DNA of 64,000 nucleotides from Sipunculus nudus (lineage: Eukaryota; Annelida; Sipuncula; Golfingiida; Sipunculidae): the NCBI GenBank assembly GCA_026874595.1, contig CM049310.1, positions 81,204,556-81,268,555 on the forward strand. The letters run 5' to 3'. Positions 40,401 to 49,229 of this stretch are shown here, piece by piece (position 1 is the stretch's first letter; the number at the start of each line of letters is the position of its first letter). The position numbers and the translations under genes are program-made. The notes under the pieces were generated by a model. It did no database searches and had not been told where the DNA came from. It saw only the letters and a program-made list of their open reading frames with translations.

Positions 40401-42177
40401 CACTCACAATTAGGGCCACACAGTAAGATTTACCAGTTGGGAGTGCAATGGTTATATATACAAGAAAAATAGAGATGGTCTAGAAAGAAAGTTGATACTG
40501 TGAACATCCCTGACCTATGACCTTGGCCTTTTACCCACATATCAATCGGATTCTTTCTACAGTGATGGGTAACTACTAACCACTTAACACTGGAGTAAAC
40601 TCTTGGCAAACAATGTGAGGATAACTTTGAACTGTAACCTTTAACCTCCTGACCAGCTGACCCCAAAATCAATCAGTTATTTCTTCAAGCAAAAAGACCC
40701 ATAAATATGAAATTTGAATCAAATTGAGTGATGCATAATTGAAGCATATGTGAAAGACTGAAGGTTTGGGATGAACAGTTTAGCTTGAAATATGTTCACA
40801 AGCATTTAGAACAATTAAGTATTGTGACCTTAACCTCTGACCTTTTGAACTCAACATCAATAAGGTTCATCCCCTATTGGTAGGTAAGCCATATATGACG
40901 GATGGAAGGTATAGATTGCAATGTTTACCTTACAGTGACTCCACGCAAGAAGTGGGTGCTGTGAACTTGACCTTTGACCTCAAAATTAACAGGTCTTTTC
41001 CCCTGTTGGCAGAGAAGCGAAATGACAGTGTTAAAAGGTTTGGAATGAAAAAGTTTAGCTGGAATGTGTCCACAACCTTTTTTTAAAGAAGTGGATGCTG
41101 TGACCATGACCTTTGACCTGACTTACTGAAGATGTTTTTTGCTTTGTGGAGCAGCTACAGGTTGTTGCAATCAAGACTACAACCCTGTGTGCTCCTTAAG
41201 CTTAATTTTGATGAGCCAATAGAAGTGATGCCAACCAACCGGAGCCAGCGACAGCCAAGACACCACTGCCATTTTACTCGCATCTGTGTTCCTGAGGAAA
41301 GCCACAGCACCCGCAAACCACAAAGGCAGAAGCAGCATGCATTCCCTCCACCAATCCCAGCAGTGGAGACCAAGCCATGCCAATCGAAAGCCCAACCCAA
41401 ATGATATAATGACAGCGCTTGTACTAATGCCATTTAATACATGCAGTCTTGACCTTGTGATCTCAAAAGCTATCAAAAGGATTCTTCTCCTACTTGGTAG
41501 GTGAGCCATATGTGGAAGATCAAAGGATTGGGATGAAAGGTTTGGCTAAAAAATGCACAAGCATTTCAAAGAAGTGGGTCCTGTGATCTTGACCTTTGAT
41601 CTGTGACCTCAAAATAATTATGGTTCTTCCCCTGTTGGTAGGTGAGCTGTATGTGAAAGATGGAAGGTTTTGGATGAAAATTTTGGCTATAAATTCTGGG
41701 GGCTGCAAATACAGCCCAAACCCCAAAGAATATAGGTCACAGTGACCTAATTTCAGGTTTGCACGGAGATCTTTCTAGAACAGAACCTCTAAGACTGCAT
41801 GATCCTAGCCCTTATGGTAATGATTTGTGCCCTGTTAACAGCCAGCCGGCCAGACAGACAGAAGGAAGACAAAGACCCATTGCTATAGCACAGCATGACT
41901 GGAAGTCAGCTGAGCTAAAAATAAGGCGGCCACCCAAAACTGACCATTCACCTGTCAAATGTGGTTAAAATCAACCATAAACTATGCATGACAGCGGTCC
42001 TGATAGGTAGAAGGCCACATTCCAAAGGGACTGCTTGTTATTAATAGTGACATAATTGGATCACTGGTGTCATATTACCTTGTGTGTATGACCCATTTCA
42101 AACATAATGCAACAAAGTATAAGGTTTTTAATACTAAAGAATTACATTTTTAGTATGGGTTTCCTATACCAGGCTTA

Positions 42178-42220
<43 letters not shown>

Positions 42221-45200
42221 ATTAAAAGTTAAATCAGAAATGGAGAAAAGGAACCAAAGCCTGTCATCCTATATATTAACGGATATATATTTTATTTTAA
42301 ATATACATTATGTACATATTTTATTCTCCTAATAGCAGGGGGATGATCATGTGACCCCTTTGCAACCCACTGATCCCTCCTGTACGGAGGCCATGTTGCC
42401 ACCTTGCCAAGCTGATGACTATGGGCTTATCGCGGTGTCTGTTTGTCTTTTAGTCTTTGAATGTTTTTCACAAAATTTTTGCACTCAAATCTTTTTATTT
42501 GTCAAGACTAGCTGTACACCCTTAAATTTGACATGAGATCCCAGTGTGTGTGCATTAAATGGCAGCCCCAAATATTTAAGATACTCAGAGAAAAAGACCT
42601 GTTACAGTTTGACACGGGCATGGGTGAGTCTCCCAAACAGAATATGTGCAGTCTGTATCGGTATCCATGTCCATGGTTTTTCAGGATTCTTTTTTAGACA
42701 GAATAAAAAAATTATAGGCAAAAGTTGGCATGAGCTTACACTCTGACCTTGCACTGTATTTGAATGAGACAAAGAATCCAAAATATGGCAAAATACAGTG
42801 ACTGAGGTATAGACATAACTGGAGAACAGAGAAATAGAAAATCCAGCTGATGACATCAGTCAATGGGAGGTCATATGTGACCAAACTTTGTGACATCACT
42901 ATTGTCTTGTAAACTGCTCTTGCAACCACAGACATGGAAAGCTTTCAGTGTGGGAGTGTTTTAGGGCTCATTAGTATAACTAGGACAAAGGTATTGAGCA
43001 CAAGGGCTGTGGTGGATAGGTCCATTGACTGAAAAGTGAAAACAAACTCTGTCAAATATGTTTAAATAAACACAGGTGTAACGGTTTATCTTCATCAAAA
43101 GAACATATATCACTTTCCACTTGTAAAATATATATGGATGAACCTGAGAGTTTATTCTTAAAATCAGTCCAGTGTACGGTAAACTTAGCATGGGCGCAAT
43201 TTGGTGGGGACAGGGGTGACATTTTCAACAATTTTCTTAACCAGGGAAACATACCATTTTATAGCCTCCCCCAAATATTTTGTTAAAAATGAATGTAATT
43301 TTGTCATTAAATAAAAAAGCTAACTGCAAGGAGTACAAAATATGAGTTGTTAATGAAAATGTCTCAAAGTGTCACAAAGTTCCTCAAATATCAATGAACT
43401 GTTTCACTGATCAATTAAATACTGATCAATATAACTTATAAGGCCAAAAAAAGAAAGGTAATTTCTTTGGCACTTTTTCCAGAAATCGGACAGGCGGGCA
43501 GTATTTTTATTTTTGACCTTTTTTTGTATGTTTAGATAAAAATGCAATATGAAATATGATCAGGAAAAGGCATGAAAATACATTTTTTTTTTGCAAAACA
43601 GGTAGGCACTACATAAATTGTATTATTTATCTTCTTGAAAGAAAAAAATCAAAATTTTTGATGCGGGGAAGGGGGGGGGGGGGGGGGGGGGTGTTTAAAC
43701 TTGACATGGATGGTGCCGGAGAACCATACATCTTATTTTTTTTGCCTAATATAAAATGATTCAAAAGACCAAATTTCATACTCTGCTAAAATTACACAAG
43801 AGCACTGCAAATGGTGCACAATACGCCCGTTGTATATTTTGTGATGTCTGACCTCATTTAATATGATGGAATATGCCTAGTATGTTATTAAGGTCAGAAA
43901 ATGTATTGGAACATTGGTAAATACTCATCATGAGTTATATATGAAAATACAACAATTTTTGGTAACGTGGTGCCACCAAAGTGTGGTGACCTCTGACCTC
44001 ATTAAATATGCATTGAAAATATCTACCATATTCCTTGTAGGCTATTCTTCTTATTAATTATAAATTTATTTTTTATGAAACTGTTTAAATTTTTATAAAA
44101 ATAAAAAAAATTGCCACATTGCAGGAAGGTGACACCCTTCCCACACCTAACCCCCTCAGATAGTACAAAAACCCTGGAGCCACCACTTAAAACTATTATT
44201 ATTACACTATATTTACTAAATATTACATCATACTGAGGACATGAGAGGGGCTTTCTATATGGTTAACCCTGTTACAAGGGCCTGCATGTGTGTGTGTGTG
44301 TGGGGGGGGGGGAGCATGGGGGGGGGGGGGGTTAATTCCCCATTTAGAGACCCCCCACACTGCAAATGGAAATTGCCCCCTGAGACTTAGGAAAAGATTC
44401 ATTATGCAAAGGGTAGTTGCTTTGGGTGGCATTTTGAATAGTATGTGTGTACCTGTGTCCGAGAGGGATGGTTACTGCATTCTTTCCCATAAATGTGGAA
44501 TAATTCTAAAAAATTGCCATCCAAAGCAAGCATATTAAAGCATTATCCATATATTTTTCAGTATTTTTTTTAGAAATTTTACCCATTACACCAACCAACT
44601 TTAACATTCCTGAATAAATGACCCCCCCCCCCCCTTGTACTTACCTGATCTCCCCTTAAACTATTACTTAGATCTGCAGGCTGATAAAGACATCATGTCA
44701 CTCACAAGGTTTAAATATTTAACAAAATATCCTTAAATCCATATTATTTTTAATATCACATGATGATGGTGATGTTCTCTCTTACATTTAAATTTAAAGT
44801 CCGAGCAAGAGAAATCAAATAAAATATGAAGCCCAAATCGGGAATGGAGAAGGGGTGGGTGTAAAACTAAATTATATACCTGTGTGTACCTTTCCAATTT
44901 ATAAAATGGTTTTCATTTTTCATTTTTTTACACAAACAAATACTCACTTTAAAAAGGGAGTCAAATTGCATACCACCAGAAGTTTTTAAATCAAATGTCA
45001 ACATACTTACTTAAAATACCCATAAATGTGTCAGTAACTGTTAAATAAGATCAGATCTGGAGTGAGTGGATACAAAGGTATTATTTATATATTTAAAAAA
45101 TAATAAATAAAAATATTAATCTGTTAATATAATGGCAATATTCCAATCATTTATGGGATTTATCTATGGTTCATCTATAACTTTTGGCAGGTTTAGGGGC

Positions 45201-45790
45201 ACTGGACACGAAATGTCTGGGGTTATTTGTATCTGTAGTCAGTAGCAGCACATCTGAAACACCGATCAAACAAGTTATTTACACAAGCCAAACACACAGT
45301 TAGTTTAATCAAGAGACAACCCCGTGCCTAGCATGTTTGGACATGGATTTTTTTCAGTTATTGAAACTGGATATACAAAGAACGGCAAGTTATAAACAAC
45401 AGAAATAATGACAGACAATGGGGCAAATATATTGTGTTAACTCCAATATTCAATTCAGACTCGCTGAGACTGTCACTAACACTGGTGAACTTGTGTGTTT
45501 GAATGTAAGTGGTGTTATACACATGGATTACTTCGGGTACCCTGGATCGTATTTAATGTGGGGCAAGCCAGAATGTGGACACAAATTCTACGTATTTGCG
45601 CAAATATCGACATGACAACCTTCCAAATTGTACCTGATTTGACTTTGATGTCGTCTGCAGTATCCCCCGCCCCCGTCTGGGACTGGCTGGGGGGATTTTG
45701 TTTTTCCTCAACCCTTTCACCCTCGGCCCCCTCGCTGCCGGAAATGTCCGTCAAATTCTTTTCTTCTTTTTCCGGACTCTTGTCTGCCAT
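15323..45790 (-). CDS. MTHFSD: MTHFSD: methenyltetrahydrofolate synthetase domain-containing protein
   Basis: Six coding exons splice in frame: 45,790-45,634, 27,240-27,137, 23,982-23,869, 22,858-22,745, 21,838-21,748 and 16,464-15,323 (1,722 nt with stop, 573 residues). Every junction has AG before and GT after the exon, and phases match (1,0,0,0,1). The N-terminal ~52 residues are acidic and poorly conserved. Residues ~53-280 form the 5-formyltetrahydrofolate cyclo-ligase-like fold ([80 protein letters not shown]). About 300-490 is Arg/Glu-rich and low-complexity; 496-570 is an RRM (RNP2-like LFVGSI, RNP1-like GHAFLVF). The vertebrate protein has the same fold-plus-RRM order but is nearly 200 residues shorter. 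It is known as an RNA-binding protein of unclear metabolic activity; cyclo-ligase catalysis is not established. Introns total over 28 kb. Confidence 0.95.
17555..17800. repeat. Short dispersed repeat with a near-perfect hairpin end
   Basis: TATAGTCGCCAGCCTAGG with TCTGGCGACTATA (17,574-17,604) is a near-perfect inverted repeat. (TTTG)n follows, and GGCGACTATGTCATG lies at the other side near 17,783. Read on the minus strand, the hairpin is followed by ATAACTAG, so a Helitron-type 3' end is possible. A related body piece occurs at 42,420-42,450. Confidence 0.45.
17815..18137 (-). mobile_element. tRNA-derived SINE, degraded copy
   Basis: Alignable with the copies at 47,636-47,997 and 63,118-63,505 (GTTGAGGTAACC, CACCTGCTGG, CCCATTAAGCCTGCAG, GAAAAATCTCACC). 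The minus-strand 3' end is A-rich (complement of the T run at 17,815-17,822). The tRNA-like box B region is badly eroded. Confidence 0.65.
18139..18180 (+). repeat. Solo terminus of the ACAAGGGACCC repeat family
   Basis: AACAAGGGACTCATGGATCA followed by TGGCGCTCAGCTGAAG. The distal terminus is not found nearby. Confidence 0.55.
18552..20228 (-). mobile_element. Helitron-like non-autonomous element with internal ~180-bp tandem repeats
   Basis: In minus orientation its 3' end is the hairpin GTGTCGTTCCGACAC followed by ATCTAG and T, matching the Helitron rule of a hairpin shortly before CTRR with insertion next to T. The other end carries the foldback ATGCCCCCGCCACAAAGTGG followed by CTGGGGCAT. 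The interior holds about four clear ~180-bp units (CATGAAATTTTCTATGTTTA, AAAAGTAGGTCAACTGGGAC) plus more degenerate sequence with a GGACGGACGGACA patch near 19,535. No Rep/helicase coding sequence. The same family lies inverted at 51,985-54,056. Confidence 0.75.
20985..21705 (+). repeat. Fragment (3' part) of the long dispersed repeat
   Basis: Matches the 3' third of the 36,692-39,733 copy, including GTGCTTACAGG, AAAACGTGCC, TTTAATGGAAA-like blocks and the terminal CAGATGACTTATAGTCAGCT. It gives a third view of the insertion target of the recombinase element (near 21,516). Confidence 0.75.
21748..21838 (-). CDS. MTHFSD: MTHFSD coding exon 5
   Basis: 91 bp: [30 protein letters not shown] plus the first base of a Gly codon. 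Acceptor GTTTCAG, donor AGG|GTAAGG. Confidence 0.95.
22745..22858 (-). CDS. MTHFSD: MTHFSD coding exon 4
   Basis: 114 bp, phase 0 at both ends. Encodes [20 protein letters not shown] and [23 protein letters not shown] is the conserved strand-and-loop of the cyclo-ligase-like fold. Acceptor GCTTCAG, donor CAG|GTGAGT. Confidence 0.95.
23869..23982 (-). CDS. MTHFSD: MTHFSD coding exon 3
   Basis: 114 bp, phase 0 at both ends: [37 protein letters not shown]. Acceptor ATTTCAG, donor GAG|GTGAGG. Confidence 0.95.
24196..24735 (+). repeat. ~140-190-bp degenerate tandem repeat with TGACCT half-sites
   Basis: Three units marked by GAGCCATATGTGAAAGATGA and AGGTTTTGGT, each followed by ACAAGCTTTTTCAAGAAG and TTGACC(T/C)-rich sequence, ending in a GACGGACATACAGACAG tail. 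Same family as 40,500-41,720. Confidence 0.7.
24740..25330. repeat. 41-42-bp satellite array in MTHFSD intron 2/3 region
   Basis: About 13 units of CATACTGTGATCACAACACA plus GCCATATTAATATTCTTACAT. Two unit variants alternate: ACACAGCC and ACAACAGGT. Each unit contains the palindromes GTGATCAC and ATTAATAT. Degenerate forerunners are at 23,990-24,190, so the array flanks exon 3 on its upstream side. The array lies in intron 2 (23,983-27,136). Confidence 0.9.
25331..26060. other. Intron 2 sequence, nothing recognised apart from a G16 tract
   Basis: G16 at 25,662-25,677. No conserved reading frame or transposon ends. Confidence 0.5.
26069..27090 (+). repeat. Dispersed repeat family with palindromic termini, full-length copy
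   Basis: Starts AACAAGTGGCCCATGGGCCA and ends GTTATAGCTCAGTCAGCTGA. The interior consists of ~130-bp sub-blocks with GGTCACAGTGACCTTATTT. Full-length relative of 2,508-3,540 in opposite orientation. It ends within 50 bp of MTHFSD exon 2. Confidence 0.75.
26364..26378. promoter_or_regulatory. Perfect palindromic ERE-like motif AGGTCACAGTGACCT
   Basis: Exact AGGTCA-CAG-TGACCT inside a dispersed repeat in MTHFSD intron 2, about 760 bp downstream (in gene sense) of exon 2. Function unknown. Confidence 0.4.
27137..27240 (-). CDS. MTHFSD: MTHFSD coding exon 2
   Basis: TTTCAG acceptor, then the codons for [19 protein letters not shown] and [13 protein letters not shown], ending at the GAG|GTGAGA donor. 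This is the most conserved N-terminal block of the family. Confidence 0.95.
28040..28320. repeat. ~30-35-bp degenerate minisatellite
   Basis: About seven copies of a unit close to TTGTAGGAATGTGAGAACCT plus TGTGAGAGCT. It lies in MTHFSD intron 1. Confidence 0.8.
28560..30390. other. MTHFSD intron 1, nothing recognised
   Basis: A/T-rich. Only a weak local duplication is seen (AAACATTTGGATTTGGT near 28,874 and 28,990). No exon-like conserved frame on either strand. Confidence 0.5.
30395..30525 (-). mobile_element. tRNA-derived SINE fragment (head region)
   Basis: On the minus strand: TGGTCTAAGGGTAGACCACA followed by the box B-like GTTTGAATCTC and GCCGAGGCAGTGAGGTTTTA. It matches the head region of the copies at 47.9 kb and 63.4 kb, which carry GTTCGAATCTC. 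Confidence 0.6.
30530..32350. other. MTHFSD intron 1, nothing recognised
   Basis: No repeat termini, satellite or conserved frame seen. At 31,500 there is only a short repeat, TCTTTACAAATGTAAAGATT. Confidence 0.5.
32355..32393 (+). repeat. Solo palindromic terminus of the dispersed repeat family
   Basis: AGCTATAGCTCAGATGAATG followed by GTAAGTTAGCTAAGCTGAAA, a diverged copy of the common 3' terminus. No body is attached. Confidence 0.5.
33361..33405 (+). repeat. Solo 5' terminus of the ACAAGGGACCC repeat family
   Basis: AACAAGGGACCCATGGGCCA followed by CTGTGCTAAGCTGAAG. Confidence 0.55.
34079..35340 (+). repeat. Dispersed repeat family with palindromic termini, full-length copy with internal duplication
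   Basis: Starts AAGTGACCTGTGGGTCATGA and ends CTTACAGTCAGCTGAGCTAA. The block ATTCTGGGGGGTACTTTGGA recurs three times (34,448, 34,785 and 35,120). In the middle copy the G6 has become G22. A related fragment, with GATTAATATCCATGCAAAG, precedes it at 33,890-34,078. Confidence 0.7.
35342..35760. other. Probably old repeat, not assigned
   Basis: The style (AGGTCAAGGTCACTCTCTTA, GAAAAAGATCAGTGAAAT) resembles dispersed repeats in the window, but no second copy with clear ends was found. Confidence 0.35.
35879..36545. mobile_element. MITE-like element with 15-bp perfect terminal inverted repeats
   Basis: The left TIR TACTGTGGTTGGCTT (35,879-35,893) is exactly complementary to the right AAGCCAACCACAGTA (36,531-36,545). 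The inverted similarity continues weakly inward (GTGGTTTAAAATTCGC against GCAAAATTTGAGCTCCG). About 667 bp with no transposase, hence non-autonomous. A lone related end, TACTGTGGTTGCC, is at 48,357. It lies in MTHFSD intron 1. Confidence 0.8.
36692..39733 (+). repeat. Long dispersed repeat, copy 2
   Basis: Starts AACAAGGGACCCATGGGTCA and ends TCAGATGACTTATAGTCAGC. Collinear with 4,823-8,785, with two differences: copy 2 has a 386-bp insertion at 37,800-38,185, and copy 1 has the recombinase element. At 39,516-39,535 it shows the unoccupied recombinase-element target (TTTAATATCTCGAAGGAACG). Confidence 0.85.
37800..38185 (+). mobile_element. 386-bp short retroposon-like insertion with 13-bp target duplication
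   Basis: Flanked by ACCTGGATCAACT at 37,787-37,799 and 38,186-38,198. Copy 1 of the host repeat has the single, uninterrupted site near 5,905. A box A-like TGGTTAAACGG near the start and a box B-like GATCGAGTTC some 80 bp later hint at a tRNA-derived SINE. A diverged relative lies on the minus strand at 41,130-41,430 (GGCATGGCTTGGTCTCC, GGAGCGCACAGGG). SINE identity is inference; the insertion itself is well supported. Confidence 0.8.
39734..40490. other. MTHFSD intron 1, nothing recognised
   Basis: No gene or repeat signature recognised. Confidence 0.45.
40491..41720 (+). repeat. Degenerate tandem repeat with TGACCT half-sites, interrupted by a retroposon-like piece
   Basis: About five units marked by GTGACCTTGACC-type sequence, then TTCTTCCCCTGTTGGTAGGT and GAGCCATATGTGAAAGAT. 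The 41,130-41,430 segment is a minus-strand relative of the 37,800-38,185 insertion, placed inside a unit. Perfect DR1 motifs are at 40,968-40,980 and 41,107-41,119. Confidence 0.7.
41130..41430 (-). mobile_element. Diverged relative of the 386-bp insertion
   Basis: The minus strand reads GGCATGGCTTGGTCTCCACT and later AAGGAGCACACAGGGTTGTA and CAACCTGTAGCTGCTC, shared with 37,940-38,170. Ends uncertain. Confidence 0.65.
41690..41920 (+). repeat. 3' part of the dispersed repeat family
   Basis: GGTCACAGTGACCTAATTTC, GTGCCCTGTTAACAG and the terminus CTGGAAGTCAGCTGAGCTAA. Contains a perfect ERE-like motif at 41,734-41,748. Confidence 0.65.
41734..41748. promoter_or_regulatory. Perfect palindromic ERE-like motif AGGTCACAGTGACCT
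   Basis: Third exact copy of the AGGTCA-N3-TGACCT arrangement in the window, again inside the dispersed repeat family. Confidence 0.4.
42180..42215. repeat. (TA)n microsatellite
   Basis: About 17 TA units in MTHFSD intron 1. Confidence 0.9.
42220..43660. other. MTHFSD intron 1, little recognised
   Basis: At 42,420-42,450 ATGGGCTTATCGCGGTGTCT and GTTTGTC resembles the 17,600 repeat body. The remainder shows nothing identifiable. Confidence 0.4.
43790..44030 (+). repeat. Fragment of the 3.6-4.3 kb ~190-bp repeat family
   Basis: AGTGTGGTGACCTCTGACCT followed by CATTAAATATG, and upstream TGGTAAATACTCATCATGAG, matching the 3,541-4,320 units. Contains a perfect DR1 motif at 43,987-43,999. Confidence 0.6.
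44100..45633. other. MTHFSD intron 1 near exon 1, nothing recognised apart from G/C tracts
   Basis: G-rich runs at 44,302-44,331, C13 at 44,622-44,634. No conserved coding blocks besides exon 1. Confidence 0.5.
45634..45790 (-). CDS. MTHFSD: MTHFSD coding exon 1
   Basis: Begins [20 protein letters not shown] and encodes 52 residues plus one base. The donor is TCAG|GTACAA at 45,634/45,633. The sequence is acidic, Gln/Ser/Pro-rich and probably disordered. The ATG choice rests on it being the first in this frame and on the in-phase junction to exon 2. Lower confidence than the conserved exons because this part is not conserved. Confidence 0.75.
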
Positions 45791-46140
45791 TGCGAAATTT
45801 TCTTCGACTCACAGCTCTGGTTAAACAAGAGAGCATGTACTGTGCTACTGTAACGGCAACAGCCTCAGGCGTGACTTCTTGTGTAAGAAACGACACGGAT
45901 AGTTTGCACAGTAGTCTTCACCAGTGCATGACTGACAACCAGATCAACCAGACCTGCGTGGCGTCTCTGATCGATGTTTATGACCAACGACCTTCAACTT
46001 TGACCGGGTCAGGGGCGAAGGATTTCAGACTAATAGCTAGCGCCAATCAACGTTTAACGTCATTGTTAGTTCTATGAATCTCCGCCAGAGGCTATTGTGC
46101 TTGCTAGTTTATGACAGATGCTAGAAGTCCCAAATGCAGG
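45791..46140 (-). promoter_or_regulatory. Presumed MTHFSD promoter and 5' UTR region
   Basis: Sequence upstream of the MTHFSD start. It is richer in CG dinucleotides than the introns, with no TATA box in the expected position. Placement follows only from the gene model. A GATAA run lies at about 46,160-46,182. Confidence 0.35.
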
Positions 46141-46977
46141 TCTTGTTATGACACATATAACGATAAGATAAGATAAGATAAGAAAATGATAATACTTGAT
46201 TTATCATACCCAGCATGATACATAAATGCAACCACAATTAATCATAAGATTACAAAATAAAAAATTCATTATTCCATGCAATCATTTTTATCCAGAACAA
46301 GTCCCGGGGGGGGGGGGGGGGCAATAAGTTTGGGTACTCCAGAGGAAATGTTGTTTTCAAAGTAACTTCTCTTCTGGAAAACTTTCTCCGCCAGTTAGGG
46401 CACTTAACTAGATGATTTTCGGCTAAGTCTTTCATTTTTATTAAAAGTCATTTTTCGTCCATCACACACGGTTAAAGGTACCGATATAAATTAAACTGGC
46501 AGTGGTCATACGGTAATATTCAGAGCGATGTCATTAACATTAAGAGCCTATTAGAATATTTTCAGCGACATATGCCCCCTCCTGAGAGTAAACTTCGAGA
46601 AGTATTTTAAACATATCTCAAAAATACCTGTATTTAATTGAAATGGACATGTAAAAATTACAATATTGACTTGACTATAACCATTAAAATTTTCTAGATT
46701 AATATAATCACATTTTCATCCTTTAACGGTTCAACATTAGTTGAAATTTAACGTTTTGCTATTTAACTTTACTCAGATGTGAAAATATGTTCCCCTTTTA
46801 GTATTAGTTTATATGAATAAATATAAATATATATATATATATATGATGGCCGCATGAAAAGCATATGCCGGGACCTATACATTGGCTCAGTGTATATGCG
46901 TTCCTCTTTTCGTAATTATTCATATATATATATATATATATAATCCCGACCGCAGGTATTCAACTGCATAATTTCGA

Positions 46978-48370
46978 GATGGGCGCCGCCAGAGACACCT
47001 GTCGAGCAAGTTTAGTAGTTGGTTGGTTGAGTGGTCTGTCATCAAATTTACATTGATTTAGATGAGTTCCATCTGGAGCTGCATGAATAATATGGTTTGT
47101 TTGCAGTGAATGATTCTTTACCTCTGAGTAATACAATGATGTTAGGTGCCGCCTTCCTTCTGGCTGTTGTAACTGACCTGTGATTCAACTTGAGTGGATG
47201 GGCTGGGGGGGGGGGGGGGGGGGGGGTGATTGGATCTGACATACATTTTCACCGCCTTGTACATATTTCTAACGCTTGTTAAGCAATCGTCCAAATTTGT
47301 TATAATGCCGGAGGAGGTATATGGGGTGAGTGTGTGGTTATTTAAAAAAAATAAAATATATTTTGCAATATGCCTGTATAAAATGCGATGAAATATCTGA
47401 ATAATATATCACCAGAATACAAATGGTCTTGCTGTGAAATCATCCACCAATAACCGAATCACATTTAAGCTTCCAATTATAGGTATTTTCCATTAGCTCC
47501 ATTGAAAACGCTCTCTGTATCTGGAATGGGTGGAAACAACCCTAAAACATGTTATACACTTATAAAAGAACATCAAAACTATCATACAGCGTGGCCTAGA
47601 TGTGGATGACATGTGCATAGGAGGGACAGTCCTCTTTTTTTATTTATTTGGTTGAGGTTACCGCCAATACATTTTAATGATTGCTAAACCAGGTACCATG
47701 AACAGCTGCAGAATTCATTTCCCGTTGGTTTCGGGCTTCGTAACAAGGTGGAGACACATGATTATCATGGCGTAAATCAGGCTCCGTGTACCGCACCTGC
47801 GGGTCCCGGGTGCATGTCATCTCGAGTGGAACACGACTGTTGGGCACATACTTCCCATTAAGCCTGCAGAGCGCTCACCCTTGGTAGGTTCAGACCTTGA
47901 AAAATCTCACCGCTCCTCGGCTGAGATTCGAACTCACGATCTCTGGGCTTTGAGAGATGTACGTGCTCTGAACCATTGACCTGCGTAGGTCCCTATAACT
48001 TCGTCTGTTTCTGATTTAACATAAATATACCCCAAGTAAAAGCAACGCCTATTCTGTTACTCTGTTGACCCTATGTCCAGCTGCCCTGTTGCTGCCATGA
48101 CCAGTTCCAGTAATATACAATCACCACCACATGAGGATTCTCAGGTTGTCCAAGGTTACCCCTTAGTGATAGTGGGGCTCCCTGGAGAAAGAGAGTGAAC
48201 TATTTGCACCCCGCAGAAGGAGCCAATACATGAATTATAAAATGATCACTGAACATTAATAGACGTGATATATAAATGAAAAAAAAAATTATTCTCGGCC
48301 TGTTGCAGGTCTATCTGAACCCAGTGAAGGCAGTGGTAAGGCCTAGTCCTTATATATACTGTGGTTGCCT
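46978..48370. repeat. Duplicated segment, copy A
   Basis: Alignable with 60,490-63,530: GGCGCCGCCAGAGACACCTG, ATGGTCTGTCA-type sequence, CAACTTGAGTGGATGGG, AACGCTTGTTAAGCAAT, GTGGCCTAGATGTGGA, and a SINE at the same point. Copy A carries a G22 tract (47,205-47,226) where copy B has a short broken G run. Confidence 0.8.
47636..47997 (-). mobile_element. tRNA-derived SINE, full-length
   Basis: The minus-strand head is TGGTTCAGAGCACGTACATC (box A-like), then the box B GAGTTCGAATCTC at 47,923-47,935. This is followed by the conserved body (GGTGAGATTTTTCAAGG, GCAGGCTTAATGGGAAG) and an A-rich 3' tail complementary to the T run at 47,636-47,642. About 360 bp. Together these make a Pol III-type retroposon. 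It lacks the acceptor-stem pairing expected of a true tRNA. Confidence 0.8.
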
Positions 48371-49124
48371 TTTTGTTTTTGGTATTCGCGGAAGAGGGAA
48401 TAATCCGAAATTGAACCTTGAAATAGAGGCCCCATCATCGTATATGTTAACGATTGATATATAAATGATATTATATCTTTCTAACTCTCTACCATTAACG
48501 CACATCTTTTATTTTTTTGCACATATTATTTGATACAATTAATTAGCATAACAATTGTTATACATGCATATGCTGTGTATATATACATGCATACAGTTTA
48601 CCTGTATGCAGGTGTTTCATATTGTGAAATCAGAAGCGGATCCAGGGGGAGGGTCCAGGGGGTCCGGACATCCACACCCACCCACCCCCCTTTTTTCAGC
48701 CGCCGCAATCTTTTTTAAGTGTTTCAGACCAATTTTTCAGGCGAATATGAAACCAATAAAGATATGTAGAACATCTGATTTTTGTATCACAAGTTTCGGG
48801 CTTGAATTCAAGTTCGGCCCTCTTTCTATTTTCACCCGATACCAAAATACATATAAAACATAATTCTACACATTATTTGTCTCAATATTTAGCTCGAAAC
48901 ATAAGTTTTTATTTTATGTATAATTTATGTTACATATAATTATAATATATAATATATATTTCAATTTTTACCCGATACATACATATATACATACATACAA
49001 ATAATAAATATATATACTCATTATTTGGTTCAATATTCAGATTTAAACTTGACTCTTATTATTGGTATAATAGTATAATATATGTAATATATAATTATAT
49101 ATGTTTTATTTATTCAGTATATAA

Positions 49125-49134
<10 letters not shown>
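48371..49134. other. A/T-rich intergenic sequence
   Basis: No gene seen. GAAGCGGATCCAGGGGGAGG at about 48,632 resembles a transposon end, but no partner terminus was found. Confidence 0.4.
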
Positions 49135-49158
<24 letters not shown>

Positions 49159-49177
49159 TTACATGAAAGAGAGTGTG

Positions 49178-49228
<51 letters not shown>
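49135..49228. repeat. Compound (TA)n / (GA)n microsatellite
   Basis: TA run at about 49,136-49,158, a second TA run near 49,178, then a (GA)n stretch at about 49,191-49,226. Confidence 0.9.

Positions 49229-49229
<1 letters not shown>

Noticed and set aside
45418-46077. Plus-strand open frames around MTHFSD exon 1
   Set aside because: They overlap the well-supported exon on the other strand and have no recognisable domain.
47840-47997. Possible genuine tRNA gene on the minus strand
   Set aside because: A box B-like GTTCGAATC is present, but the acceptor stem does not pair and the same body with an A-rich tail recurs in other copies, so it is a SINE.
48631-48720. Transposon end near GCGGATCCAGGGGGAGG
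   Set aside because: Resembles ends seen in several DNA-transposon families, but no partner end or target duplication could be found.
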